Origin: Undibacterium sp.
GTDB taxonomy: Bacteria > Pseudomonadota > Gammaproteobacteria > Burkholderiales > Burkholderiaceae_D
Assembly: GCF_030651495.1 (NCBI RefSeq)
Contig: NZ_JAUSFI010000060.1
Location: forward strand, 1-64,000
Reading direction: 5' to 3'
DNA: 64,000 nt
Shown here: positions 45,775-54,162 of the stretch, one piece after another
How positions within the stretch are numbered: the stretch's first letter is position 1
How the letters are laid out: each line of letters begins with the position of its first letter
Position numbers and translations under genes: made by a program
Notes under the pieces: generated by a model
The model's database searches: none
What the model saw: only the letters and a program-made list of their open reading frames with translations
Told to the model about the DNA's origin: nothing

Positions 45775-47292
45775 ATGATATACGCATACTTGAGATTTTC
45801 ACAAATTGGACAGAGTGCTGGTTCGATTGACAGGCAGCAAACTGTTATTAATAACTACTGCACAGCACACGGCTTAGTTGTTGATAAAGAATTCCAAGAC
45901 CTCGGCAAAAGTGGGTATTCTGATAGCGGTAATATGTCTGCCACTTCTGAACTATCAAGGCTAATGGATGTAATCAAGTATGGCGATACATTATTGATAG
46001 AGCGGCAGTCTCGTCTAAGTAGGCAAACCTATAAAAAGGTAGGCAAACTTATGACTAAGCTGCTTGATGCTGGCATAACTATTATTACCTGTAATGACGG
46101 GCAGATAAGTAAAAATGATGTTGATTCCAACCTTGCAGATGACTTGAAGCGACTGATAGAAGCCCATGTGGCTTACAAGGAATCTAAGGATAAGTCTGAT
46201 TTTGCTGCTGCTGGATTTGTGACAAGGAAAAAGAAGGTCGCAGAAGGTTTAGTGGTAAGAGTGGGTGCAGCTTCTTGGCTCTCTTTCGATAATGGAAAAT
46301 ATAGACTGAATGAGTATGCCGATGTTGTGGCTAGAATGTTCAATATGTGTATTGCTGGCGCTGGATGTACAACGATAGCTAAAAGACTAAATGATGAAAA
46401 AGTGAAGACGTTCAAGAGGGACAAGGATTGGAGCAGTGCCGGTATTCTGTCTATTCTTAACAATGTCGCTTGTTATGGTGAATATGAAGGCAGGAATTAT
46501 TTTCCCCCTGCTGTTAGTAAGGATGTTTGGCTTGCTGCTAAAGGTGTTATTGCACTCAGAAAGACTATGAAAACCACTAGGCAAGCTGCACAAACGAATC
46601 CGTTTTCTGGGATTCTTTACTGTGGTTATTGTGAATCGAAAATGCATATATCCGGTAAGTGGGTTATTTGCTATGGTAAAAGAGCTGGCGGCTGTACAGC
46701 CCCTAATGTAGAGAGTAGCAAAGCTATACAAGCGCTGGATAAAATACTGACATACTTCAATACCTCTGCACTGACTACTAACGTAAAAACTCAGAATGAT
46801 GCTGATGCACTCTCAGGGTTGATTGTAATAAAGCAAAAGAAGCTCAAAGGTATTGAAGATGCTGCTAGTAATTCTGAGGAGTATGACCCACTGCTTACAG
46901 CTCTTGCACGAACCACAAGGGCAGAACTTCAAGACCTGCAAGCTAAAGCTCAAGAAGCTGCTGCGGCTGTAGCCGATGAACCAAGCAAACTAGATGTTAT
47001 GGATGTTAAAACAAATCGCTGGCTTCAGCGGATGAAGTTTTTATTCTCTATTGAAAGAAACGGGCTGTACTGTCATAGAGGAAATTCTATTGTTGCTGCT
47101 TGTGATTTGCGGAGTTTTAATGTGGGCATGCTTGCTTCGGAAACCAGCAGAAAGTTTATAAGAGAACCCCCCACACCATTGCACAACCACACCAGAGAGG
47201 AGCAGCTAGAAGCATTTATGAAGTTGACCAGAGGTGAGTATGTCGAAGGTCTTAGTGATGAGTACAACAAGGGTAAGACTAAATCAATGTAA
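45775..47292 (+). CDS. Large serine recombinase (site-specific integrase)
   Basis: 505 residues. The resolvase domain covers about 1-150 with nucleophile Ser9 (YLRFSQIGQSAG) and the conserved IERQSRLSR; a recombinase domain covers about 165-270; a zinc ribbon follows with CGYC near 283 and a second Cys pair (CYGKRAGGC); a helical C-terminus follows. Such enzymes integrate DNA between attP and attB without host factors. An AAAAGG site precedes the ATG. Base usage is AT-rich compared with the flanking msrA. The 3' end overlaps the convergent gene by 9 bp. Confidence 0.9.
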   Translation: MIYAYLRFSQIGQSAGSIDRQQTVINNYCTAHGLVVDKEFQDLGKSGYSDSGNMSATSELSRLMDVIKYGDTLLIERQSRLSRQTYKKVGKLMTKLLDAGITIITCNDGQISKNDVDSNLADDLKRLIEAHVAYKESKDKSDFAAAGFVTRKKKVAEGLVVRVGAASWLSFDNGKYRLNEYADVVARMFNMCIAGAGCTTIAKRLNDEKVKTFKRDKDWSSAGILSILNNVACYGEYEGRNYFPPAVSKDVWLAAKGVIALRKTMKTTRQAAQTNPFSGILYCGYCESKMHISGKWVICYGKRAGGCTAPNVESSKAIQALDKILTYFNTSALTTNVKTQNDADALSGLIVIKQKKLKGIEDAASNSEEYDPLLTALARTTRAELQDLQAKAQEAAAAVADEPSKLDVMDVKTNRWLQRMKFLFSIERNGLYCHRGNSIVAACDLRSFNVGMLASETSRKFIREPPTPLHNHTREEQLEAFMKLTRGEYVEGLSDEYNKGKTKSM

Positions 47293-47940
47293 GGTAGGCT
47301 TGGCAGGTTTTAGGAGGAATGGTATTGGAGCTGTATTGCCCTCTGCTCGTAGCCTTTCCTGCAAGAGCATAATAGCTGTCAAGTTAAACTGAAACACCAT
47401 GCCCTCTATAGTAACGTCATAAGTTACGCGCCCTATACGTGCTCTGGCTAATGCTACAAGCCCCGCTAAGTATTCAGCCTGTTCTGGTAGGTTTGTAAAT
47501 ATTAAGCCTACTTTTAAATATGCTTTAGCTTCTTTGATGGTTAGCTTTGGGCTGAGTATGTGTATCTGCCCTAGAGGTGGTAATGCGGCATTTACTTGCC
47601 CGTGTTTGTGCTTAGAATTAGACCAGCTAAACTTATTACCTGCATTCACTTCTGAGCTATTGGAAAACCTACCAGATAAGCGCAAGTGATTTAAACAGGA
47701 TTCATATTGGCTGATAGCTGATGCACGTGTCTTTACACCATTCAAGGGTGCACACTTAAATTCTATCAGTGGGAACAGGCTGCCTGTAGGTGGGTAGAAA
47801 TCTGTGACAGCTTTATATTCATCGCCATCTGAATTTAGTGTTACAGGGAGGTATTCGTAAGGCTTGGTTTGAGTGTAGAAAGAGCTAGAGAGGTGCTTGT
47901 TATAGAAAACGGTTTCGGCTGGTAATTTTGCTTTAGACAT
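47284..47940 (-). CDS. Uncharacterised protein of the integrative element
   Basis: 218 residues from ATG 47940 (AAGGA site). No family is recognised. There is no signal peptide or membrane segment. An internal LPPLGQIHILSPKLTIKEAKAYL stretch and a helical C-terminus (LARARIGRVTYDVTIEGMVF) are the most structured parts. It sits downstream of the iteron array and the primase gene on the same strand, so a replication or maintenance role is possible but unproven. Confidence 0.6.
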   Translation of the reverse strand: MSKAKLPAETVFYNKHLSSSFYTQTKPYEYLPVTLNSDGDEYKAVTDFYPPTGSLFPLIEFKCAPLNGVKTRASAISQYESCLNHLRLSGRFSNSSEVNAGNKFSWSNSKHKHGQVNAALPPLGQIHILSPKLTIKEAKAYLKVGLIFTNLPEQAEYLAGLVALARARIGRVTYDVTIEGMVFQFNLTAIMLLQERLRAEGNTAPIPFLLKPAKPTLH

Positions 47941-48042
47941 AGTGAGTCCTTCAAATTGGTTGAATAAATAATTTAAGTTGCTTGAATGTGTTGCTAGAAA
48001 CTCAGTGAAAAAGACCACTTCGTATTAGAGAATAAAATGCTG

Positions 48043-48161
48043 TCTGGGTGAATCACCCGAATCATTTTTAAAAAACCATTTAAAATCAAGGCTTAAGAGA
48101 AATTTCTGGGTGAATCTCTGGGTAAATCTTGGGTGAATCATTTTTACTTCTGGGTGAATCA
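48043..48161. repeat. Iteron-like array, consensus TCTGGGTGAATC
   Basis: Five copies: 48043-48055, then three head to tail with a 12-bp period at 48105-48116, 48117-48128 (one mismatch) and 48129-48140 (one mismatch), then 48149-48161. All point the same way. An inverted CACCCGAATCA overlaps the first copy's end. The flanks are very AT-rich (48061-48085). The array lies 3 bp from the 3' end of the helicase/primase gene and outside any gene, which fits a replication origin. Confidence 0.7.
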
Positions 48162-48164
48162 TTC

Positions 48165-49472
48165 TCAAAAATCAGAGGGGTTGTAATGAGTTCTAATGTC
48201 GTCCAAAGACATACCGATAGGGTGTATCAAGCGCCTTAACTTGTCGTCAATTCTCTTCTGCGAACTCTCTAAGCCCACCTCACGCAAAAGATGGGGTACT
48301 TGTTTGGAGGATGGCGGTTGCATCCCTTCTGCCTTGAAAGCCTCCATTAGCTCCAGATTGGTGAATACTTTATGATCGGCTACGAAGTGCTGAATAAACT
48401 CAATGTCTGGATTTGTGGACATGCCTATCATTGCCTTTAGTGTTTCAGTTTGTTCAATGCGCTTATGGTTAAAACCTGTAAGGTCGTATGTCATAAAGAA
48501 GTCGTATAGGGCATCCATTGAACCAGATAGGGCAAGCCAGTCTGAAAGGCACTGAATAAATTGCTGCGTTTCTGTAGCATTAACCCTATGCACTAAAGGC
48601 GTGAGCACAAACCATCTGCGTTCTGTGGACTCTAAATGTAATGGTCTGGCTTCATTGGATGCCAATATAAAACGAGTGTATGTCTGCACCATGCCAGCTT
48701 GTAAGCCTTTACGTTCTACGTATGCCCTTTCTTCTGAAAGCAAAGACTTCAATTGTGTTTGTGTATCTTCTGATTTGCTCTTAGGATCGTCTAACAGCAC
48801 CAACAAACTATCTTCCAAGACGGTCGAGAACTTGCCCATTATTTTTGAATAGCTGTTCACTACGGCAGTATGTAGAAGTAGTGGCTGCAACATATCGTTC
48901 ACCAAGAAACCTTTGCCGCAACCTACATCTGAGGACAGCATTAAGTGATAGGACGGTCTTTGCTTAGGATGCTGGAAAATATGAGCAAGCCACTGCAAGG
49001 CCTGATGGCACTCTGTAGGAACTGGAAACAAACGGTTGAAGAACTCATGTACCAAAGGCGATAGCATCACTGTAGGCTCTCCTGATGGCTTGTACTGCCT
49101 ATAGGTGTTCACGTACTGGCAATCAGAGTTTGGGTCTGTGTAATATGCGCCACATTCAGGCATGAACTTAGAACCAACAATATGCGGCAATGTGTAGGTG
49201 ATGTACTGAGTAGAGCGATATGTACATTTTTTCCCATTCTTGAAGAGCCAAGAATTAAAGGCATTATCAATGTACGTGAAAGGCAGACTGGTATCGTTAA
49301 AGCGGTTGTATATTTGAGTTTGATTTGACGAGGAGGAATCTAATTTGCAAAATCCTCTGTCTTTGAGATGCCGAACGAATAAGGCAATGACAGCTTTGTC
49401 TTCTATGTTTGGTTTGCTGGCTGATGCTGGGGTGGTGTTGTCAGAAGTTACGAGTGTAAGTGCTTGTGTCAT
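48165..49472 (-). CDS. SF3-like helicase/primase of phage-plasmid type (DUF5906-like)
   Basis: 435 residues. Walker A SSDVGCGKGFLVNDML lies near 190-205 and Walker B SLLVLLDDPKSKS near 238-250; ILASNEARPLHLESTERRWF is the sensor and arginine-finger region typical of the superfamily 3/DUF5906 helicases fused to or paired with primases. The N-terminal 150 residues lack the usual AEP primase Asp motif as far as I can see, so it may be helicase only. It probably replicates the element. Start ATG 49472 has AAAGGATC; it overlaps the 56-residue ORF by 32 bp. Confidence 0.78.
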   Translation of the reverse strand: MTQALTLVTSDNTTPASASKPNIEDKAVIALFVRHLKDRGFCKLDSSSSNQTQIYNRFNDTSLPFTYIDNAFNSWLFKNGKKCTYRSTQYITYTLPHIVGSKFMPECGAYYTDPNSDCQYVNTYRQYKPSGEPTVMLSPLVHEFFNRLFPVPTECHQALQWLAHIFQHPKQRPSYHLMLSSDVGCGKGFLVNDMLQPLLLHTAVVNSYSKIMGKFSTVLEDSLLVLLDDPKSKSEDTQTQLKSLLSEERAYVERKGLQAGMVQTYTRFILASNEARPLHLESTERRWFVLTPLVHRVNATETQQFIQCLSDWLALSGSMDALYDFFMTYDLTGFNHKRIEQTETLKAMIGMSTNPDIEFIQHFVADHKVFTNLELMEAFKAEGMQPPSSKQVPHLLREVGLESSQKRIDDKLRRLIHPIGMSLDDIRTHYNPSDF

Positions 49473-49611
49473 TATTTGATCCTTTAGCGGCTAGGCTGGC
49501 GATGATTGAAGAGATGTTTGTGTCTTGTTTCTTGGCAAGTGAGTAGAGATGCGCCCAAAGTTCTGAGGGTAAATACATGTATCTACGCTCTAAGTTGTTT
49601 ATGGTGGTCAT
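49441..49611 (-). CDS. Small ribbon-helix-helix-like protein
   Basis: 56 residues from ATG 49611. ERRYMYLPSELWAHLYSLAK followed by NISSIIASLAAKG resembles Arc/CopG ribbon-helix-helix proteins, which regulate plasmid copy or partition. The ATG overlaps the stop of the preceding 31-residue ORF (ATGA), and its own 3' end overlaps the helicase start by 32 bp, so all are translationally coupled. Confidence 0.6.
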   Translation of the reverse strand: MTTINNLERRYMYLPSELWAHLYSLAKKQDTNISSIIASLAAKGSNNDTSTYTRNF

Positions 49612-49703
49612 GGATTGCCTTGCATGAGTAAAAAGGTTAAGAGAGAAAATAAGAAGCCGACAGCACCAGCACAGTACAAACATTGGATGATTCGATCACT
49701 CAT
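49608..49703 (-). CDS. 31-residue membrane micro-protein
   Basis: MSDRIIQCLYCAGAVGFLFS and the following LLTFLLMQGNP form one transmembrane helix with a Cys pair (CLYC). The start ATG overlaps the stop of the upstream 52-residue ORF, and its stop overlaps the next start, both as ATGA. The short length makes it easy to miss; its reality rests on the chain of exact overlaps. Confidence 0.5.
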   Translation of the reverse strand: MSDRIIQCLYCAGAVGFLFSLLTFLLMQGNP

Positions 49704-49858
49704 GCTGCCAGCTCTTCCATTAATTGCATGGTTGCGTGTTTGGCTTTCATGTGTATGTCGATGTGTTTGCCGTTTTGTTTTGGAAAGTTGGTTTCTTCGA
49801 GGGTGATACCGATTGCACGTGCTATGCCTAAGAGGACAGCGATTTGTTTCTGATTCAT
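49700..49858 (-). CDS. 52-residue basic small protein
   Basis: Starts at ATG 49858 behind AGGAACC: MNQKQIAVLLGIARAIGITL, then a Lys/His-rich middle and a helical end. IAVLLGIARAIGI could be the turn of a helix-turn-helix. It is the first gene of the leftward replication cassette, about 100 bp downstream of a plausible promoter. It is not a known family to me. Confidence 0.5.
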   Translation of the reverse strand: MNQKQIAVLLGIARAIGITLEETNFPKQNGKHIDIHMKAKHATMQLMEELAA

Positions 49859-50372
49859 GTTTTGGTTCCTTAAAATGCAAAAAGCCCACCGAGAAATAAC
49901 AGGGTGAGCTGAGAGTGTTAAAATTAAATTGTAATATTACTTGACTTGAATACTAATTATACAGTAAGGGCGACTAGATTGAAATATCAGAGTGGCAACC
50001 AATTACAAATATATTCGATTGTCAAGGCTTTTTATTGTAACTAATTGTAACAAAATAATTATATTATGGAAGAATTACTATTAACGGTAAATACAAGCGA
50101 AACTTTACCCCCTTTGAGGGGAAATATTTAAAAATAAAATTTTTGAGAACTGACTCTGTGAGTGCATCACAAAATCGGGAAGCACAAAATATATGAAGGG
50201 TACGCCTGTGTGGCTAAGCTGCTACCTGTCTATAGAAAAGCCGGTTTTTACACCATTTTAAAATATGACCAAGACGGTGCGCTACGGGGCTTAGGATCAA
50301 TATAAATGATTTATACTATACACCCCATTGGCAAAGGGATAGCGCCCCTTGGAGGGTTTTACAGTAAGCTTA
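49859..50372. other. AT-rich regulatory spacer inside the element
   Basis: No convincing gene. It contains the probable promoter of the leftward replication cassette (49956-49984), a hairpin with CCCCCTTTGAGGGG near 50109-50122, and a GC-rich end near 50330-50360. The bulk is extremely AT-rich (50000-50060, 50120-50145), so it could also hold a second origin-like region. Confidence 0.4.
49956..49984 (-). promoter_or_regulatory. Promoter of the replication cassette
   Basis: On the leftward strand TTTCAA (49984-49979) and a perfect TATAAT (49961-49956) are 17 bp apart, about 98 bp upstream of the first small ORF start at 49858. Confidence 0.55.
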
Positions 50373-50921
50373 TTAGGCTGTTTTGAGTGTGTTATATATA
50401 GTTGCACGTGAGACACCGTACTCTTCTGCTAATGCAACTTTTGATTCTGACTGTCTCGCTCTGATCTGAGCTTGCTGCTCAAGTGTCAATGAGTCTTTAC
50501 GACCTTGGTGCTTTTTGCTAACTGCCCTACCTTCTGCTGACCTCTCATTGATTAGAGAACGCTCGAATGATGCTACAGCGCCAAGTAAGGTTAGCATTAG
50601 TGTATTCATTGGGTTGTTTGCTCCACCTGTAAAGGTTAGGTTCTCCTTGTGGAAGATAAGCGTTACACCCTTGCCTGTGAACTCCTCCACCAACTTCAAT
50701 AAGTCGCTTGTATTGCGAGCAAGGCGGCTAATCTCATGAATATGGATGGTATCGCCAGTACGAGCGTGCTTCTTCATTGCCTGTAGCTGTGGTCTGTTAG
50801 TATCTTTGCCGCTTACCTTGTCCTCAAACACTAAATCAAATGTCATACCATCAAGCTGACGGGCTGTGTTGCCTGTAATTGTCGAAACGCGGATATAGGC
50901 TAATTGTTGTCCTGTGCTCAT
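50373..50921 (-). CDS. Small serine recombinase (resolvase/invertase family)
   Basis: 182 residues. The resolvase domain has nucleophile Ser13 (AYIRVSTITG), IHEISRLARNTSDLL and FERSLINERSAEGR; the C-terminal helix-turn-helix is ALAEEYGVSRATIYNTL. It would resolve multimers or invert DNA. Repeated GTGTCTA motifs directly upstream (50973-51050) look like its binding sites. It is distinct from the large integrase at the left end. Confidence 0.88.
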   Translation of the reverse strand: MSTGQQLAYIRVSTITGNTARQLDGMTFDLVFEDKVSGKDTNRPQLQAMKKHARTGDTIHIHEISRLARNTSDLLKLVEEFTGKGVTLIFHKENLTFTGGANNPMNTLMLTLLGAVASFERSLINERSAEGRAVSKKHQGRKDSLTLEQQAQIRARQSESKVALAEEYGVSRATIYNTLKTA

Positions 50922-50972
50922 GTTATCACTCCTCTCGTTTAAGTGCTTAACAAGTATATAGGACTTAATAGA

Positions 50973-51050
50973 AAGTGTCTATCTATTTGGATTTTTCTTA
51001 TGTTAGACACTTCTTGAGGGGCAAGCGATAGACTGGCTTGAGTGTCTATC
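50973..51050. repeat. res-like repeated recombinase sites
   Basis: AAGTGTCTATC (50973-50983) and its inverted form GTTAGACACTT (51002-51012) form a 40-bp dyad. Further copies are an inverted GATAGACT (51027-51034) and GAGTGTCTATC (51040-51050). Paired inverted half sites spaced like resolvase subsites, 50 bp upstream of the resolvase gene, suggest a res site and an autoregulatory operator. Confidence 0.65.
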
Positions 51051-51192
51051 ATGTAGTGACTTGATGGACGTCAGTTACACGCCCTAAATATAATAGAATC
51101 ATTTCCTTAAATGCAATTTTGTAATTTTTTCAATTACAATGAACACCTGTATCTAAATGTAACTATATATTTAACTTATCGAATAACGAAAA

Positions 51193-51879
51193 ATGAAAAA
51201 ATTCTTTTTTATACCTTTACTTGTTTTGATCCTATCAGGTTGTGCAACTCAAGGTGTTAGCTCCTTTGACTATACAAAAAAAACTCCGATTGAGGTTAAA
51301 AATGAACTTCAGTTGAATCAACCGTATTTACAAGTTTGGGATAAGTTAATTAAAGAGTTATCAAAAAGTTTTTACATAATCAATAATATAGATAAAGAAT
51401 CAAGAATTATTAATTTGTCGTTTTCATCATCGAAACCTTCTGATTTTGTAGAATGCGGCTCTACGTCCCGTACATATAAGCAGGGTGAGCATATTGAAAG
51501 CATTACTTATGACGTTGCCGACAATTCCACGTTTAGGGTGGCAACTCAAAAACAAGAACATCCAACAATGACGAATTACTTTTCCGTTAGGCGAGTAACA
51601 AACTTAGAGGGTCGAACAAATATTTACTTGGCACCTCTTGATAGCGATAAAACTAAAACGTTAATTACAGTTAATACACGTTATGTGCTCAACATAAATA
51701 CTTTTTCTCAAGGGTATGCTCAACACATCAGCGGCAATCTTTTTACAAGAGGAAATGAAATCAATACTCCTAATTCAGTTTCTTTTAATACAAATAAACC
51801 AAATAGCGCACCTACAGATCAGATAACATGTTTTTCAAAAGGGAAGCTAGAGCAAGACGTTTTGCAATTGCTGAACTAA
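51193..51879 (+). CDS. Putative lipoprotein of the integrative element
   Basis: 228 residues. A lipoprotein signal (FFFIPLLVLILSGC) has the lipobox LSGC near residue 17. The rest is AT-rich and beta-rich with a few cysteines and no family I recognise. It could be surface-exposed cargo such as an exclusion protein; this is speculation. Confidence 0.65.
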   Translation: MKKFFFIPLLVLILSGCATQGVSSFDYTKKTPIEVKNELQLNQPYLQVWDKLIKELSKSFYIINNIDKESRIINLSFSSSKPSDFVECGSTSRTYKQGEHIESITYDVADNSTFRVATQKQEHPTMTNYFSVRRVTNLEGRTNIYLAPLDSDKTKTLITVNTRYVLNINTFSQGYAQHISGNLFTRGNEINTPNSVSFNTNKPNSAPTDQITCFSKGKLEQDVLQLLN

Positions 51880-52177
51880 TAGAACGATATAAGAAGTAAT
51901 TTATTTGCGCCGGATTAACCCTTTATTTGCTTGAAAATAGGTGAATTCATCGCATTTCAGAGGGTGTTTTGCATACTGGGAGGGGGTATATTAATTTAGA
52001 GTTAGCACCCATGCGGGTTTCAGGGTTGCATGAGGATAATTTCTATCTTAATTTAACCAATTTTAGAGTATGAATAAGAAGGCGCGTTAGTTTGCTTAAC
52101 CGTTGCCTACCCTCTAGATCTGATTAAATTTTTAGCGCATTGAAATTGAAATAACTTGTGAATTCTCAAAAGAAAAC

Positions 52178-53515
52178 ATGAAAACAAAAACTGTATTAAA
52201 AATAGCAGCATCAATATTACTGGCTGCCAGCATTAGCTCTTGCGGTGGAGGTGGAAGCAATGACAAATCTTCGTCCGCAGTGGAAATAGCAGCAACCCCC
52301 TGCGCCTTCGATGTAAAACCATTTCTTAATGGTGCGCAAGAGATGCAAGCAAATTCTGTATGGCATTGTAGTGGTGCTGGAGTAAAAGATTTCGATCTAC
52401 AGGCATTTGAAAATGGCAAAGGTTATTCATCGTCCGCAGGGGTTGGCGGCTTTCAATGGAAATCTGCCGCTGCTTGTGGGGCAATTACTGTGGAGGGGAC
52501 TGCCCCACAAACTATTTCACAAATAAAGGTGGATGCAGCAGCAGGGTTAGGCAGTTTTTTGAGTACGCAAATAAACGGATCAATTGCAACTACTTGTAGT
52601 CGTGCTGTCTCGAAACCCGAGCCAAGAACCTGGCACGTAGCGTTCTACGATTCGCTTAAACAAAGGATGATTGTTTTTGGGGGAATAGTGTCAGTCAAAT
52701 CATTTATTTCTTTTTTTAATAACTCCAATCCATTTGCCGATACTTGGGAGTACACAGGTGGAAGCTGGAAGCAAATTTATACAGCTGCCGCTCCAAATGT
52801 AAACCGTGATTCGAAAGTAATTTACGACAAGAAACGAAATGTCGCTGTGTTAACGACTCCTCAATATGGTGGTGATAATATTGAAACGTGGGAATTTAAC
52901 GGAACGGAGTGGGCGCAAATTAAAACAGCTCATACGCCGCTAGTAAAGGCTTATCATTTAATGGCATATGACAGTGCACGTGGCGTCACAGTTCTCTATG
53001 GTGAAAAAAGAGATACATATGTTAGGGAGACGTGGGAATTCGATGGAGTCGATTGGTTGCAAAAAGGGTTTTATCATTCAGGGGTGGACTCATTACCACT
53101 CGCGCCAATGACGACAGCGACGGCGATGGCTTATAATCCAGACGGACAATACACCTTGCTTGTTGAACGTACTGGTCGTGAAAGTCCACAGGCTTGGAGT
53201 TGGAATGGCTTGATCTGGTCGAGTGTGAGCGCTAAGGGACTTGAGGCTGTCTCAACCTATCCAGCGATGACTTACGATATTAATCGTCATAAAATGGCTC
53301 TATTGAGTCTTATAATATGGGAGTTCGATAATGACTTATGGCAAAATAAATTCGCTGGTTTACTAACATTGCCATATAACTTTGGGAACACAGTTGGCTC
53401 AACTCTTGTTTATGATGAAGCAAGATCCACAATGTTAATTTTTGGTGGTGAAATTAGTAATAGTGGTTATTCGAACGATCTATTAAAGTGGGATGGCGTG
53501 TTACTTACTAAATAA
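52178..53515 (+). CDS. Kelch-like beta-propeller lipoprotein
   Basis: 445 residues. The signal ends in SISSCGGGGS (Cys22), a probable lipobox. Repeated blade signatures such as ADTWEYTGGSWKQI, IETWEFNGTEWAQI and RETWEFDGVDWLQ, each after YD-type loops, indicate a kelch/galactose-oxidase-type propeller of about six blades. Propellers usually bind ligands or polysaccharide. It precedes, convergently, a small membrane protein. It is likely accessory cargo, not needed for mobility. Confidence 0.72.
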   Translation: MKTKTVLKIAASILLAASISSCGGGGSNDKSSSAVEIAATPCAFDVKPFLNGAQEMQANSVWHCSGAGVKDFDLQAFENGKGYSSSAGVGGFQWKSAAACGAITVEGTAPQTISQIKVDAAAGLGSFLSTQINGSIATTCSRAVSKPEPRTWHVAFYDSLKQRMIVFGGIVSVKSFISFFNNSNPFADTWEYTGGSWKQIYTAAAPNVNRDSKVIYDKKRNVAVLTTPQYGGDNIETWEFNGTEWAQIKTAHTPLVKAYHLMAYDSARGVTVLYGEKRDTYVRETWEFDGVDWLQKGFYHSGVDSLPLAPMTTATAMAYNPDGQYTLLVERTGRESPQAWSWNGLIWSSVSAKGLEAVSTYPAMTYDINRHKMALLSLIIWEFDNDLWQNKFAGLLTLPYNFGNTVGSTLVYDEARSTMLIFGGEISNSGYSNDLLKWDGVLLTK

Positions 53516-53632
53516 AATGATTTAACTAGCCACTACGAAAGCAGCCCAGTCATTCATTAATGACTGGCGCTTGTCAAGTAAGTCCCCGCGTCTTTAACAA
53601 GGTTTGTGATGATGCTCACCCTGTATTGATTA

Positions 53633-53938
53633 CTATTCTTTAACCTTCCACACCCCACCCTCTTTGATGGCGCAGACTCTGTTATAGCCAACATATGCGC
53701 CCATTCTATTTTTAGCATTAACTTCTCCGCAAAACATTGATTCTTCTAATCCGGTATTTCGCCATTGAGCACTAGACGGGTCTACTAAATTGTAGGTAAT
53801 AGCCGCTTTCGCTTTATTTTCGTCATACGCGAACATGTAATACAAGCCATATCCAAAAACTGATAACAGGCAAACCGCTCTTAAAATGTAATTTGTTGCT
53901 GATACCTGAGTGATAAATGCTTTTTGTGGTCGATTCAT
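53633..53938 (-). CDS. Small membrane-anchored protein with CGEVNAKN motif
   Basis: 101 residues. One transmembrane helix lies at about 18-37 (ILRAVCLLSVFGYGLYYMF), followed by LVDPSSAQWRN and FCGEVNAKNRMGAYVGYNRV. The last motif recurs in many small exported proteins of unknown function in Proteobacteria. It is the rightmost gene of the element. Confidence 0.6.
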   Translation of the reverse strand: MNRPQKAFITQVSATNYILRAVCLLSVFGYGLYYMFAYDENKAKAAITYNLVDPSSAQWRNTGLEESMFCGEVNAKNRMGAYVGYNRVCAIKEGGVWKVKE

Positions 53939-54135
53939 AAGTATTTAGATTCATATATATTGATAATGTTAACTATTTTACACCTCAGCTAAAGCATTCA
54001 TAATACTTGATGAAGCCAACTCTTCCAACCTATCGCCTTATGTACTCCAAGCGGCTTTTAATTCGTCTTTATAATCATGGTGCAATAGTTTGTTTAACAG
54101 ATAGTTGTACAATCCTGTCTTGTTTTTCCTCATAT

Positions 54136-54162
54136 CATTAGTATTCGATAAATGCTGCATGC
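54136..54162. other. Right attachment site (attR) of the integrative element
   Basis: The second AAATGCTGCATGC (54150-54162) includes ATG 54159, the start codon of the next gene. CATTAGTATT (54136-54145) is the inverted match of the attL arm motif and sits at the same 11-base distance from GCATGC (54157-54162). Confidence 0.8.

Larger units (their letters stand above)
45726..54162. mobile_element. Integrative element of about 8.4 kb with serine integrase and replication genes
   Basis: The region is visibly richer in A and T than both flanks, is bounded by a 13-bp direct repeat and carries its integrase at the left end. Cargo: large serine integrase, an unknown protein, SF3-type helicase/primase with three overlapping micro-ORFs, an iteron array, a small serine resolvase with repeated sites, two lipoproteins and a small membrane protein. 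No capsid, portal, relaxase or type IV secretion gene is seen. It fits an integrative plasmid or phage-satellite-like element rather than a prophage or conjugative element. Confidence 0.82.

Noticed and set aside
48043-48161. CRISPR array
   Set aside because: Units are 12 bp with no unique spacers of uniform length and no cas genes; an iteron array fits better.
49704-49889. Upstream part of a 93-codon frame ending at 49608
   Set aside because: It is out of frame with, and covers, the better supported 52-residue ORF; only the final 31 codons make sense.
52008-52023. CCCATGCGGGTTTCAG resembles the left arm and loop of hairpin copy B
   Set aside because: No matching right arm with TATGCGC follows, so a degenerate copy cannot be supported.
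45726-54162. Prophage or conjugative element
   Set aside because: No capsid, portal, terminase, tail, relaxase or mating-pair genes are present.
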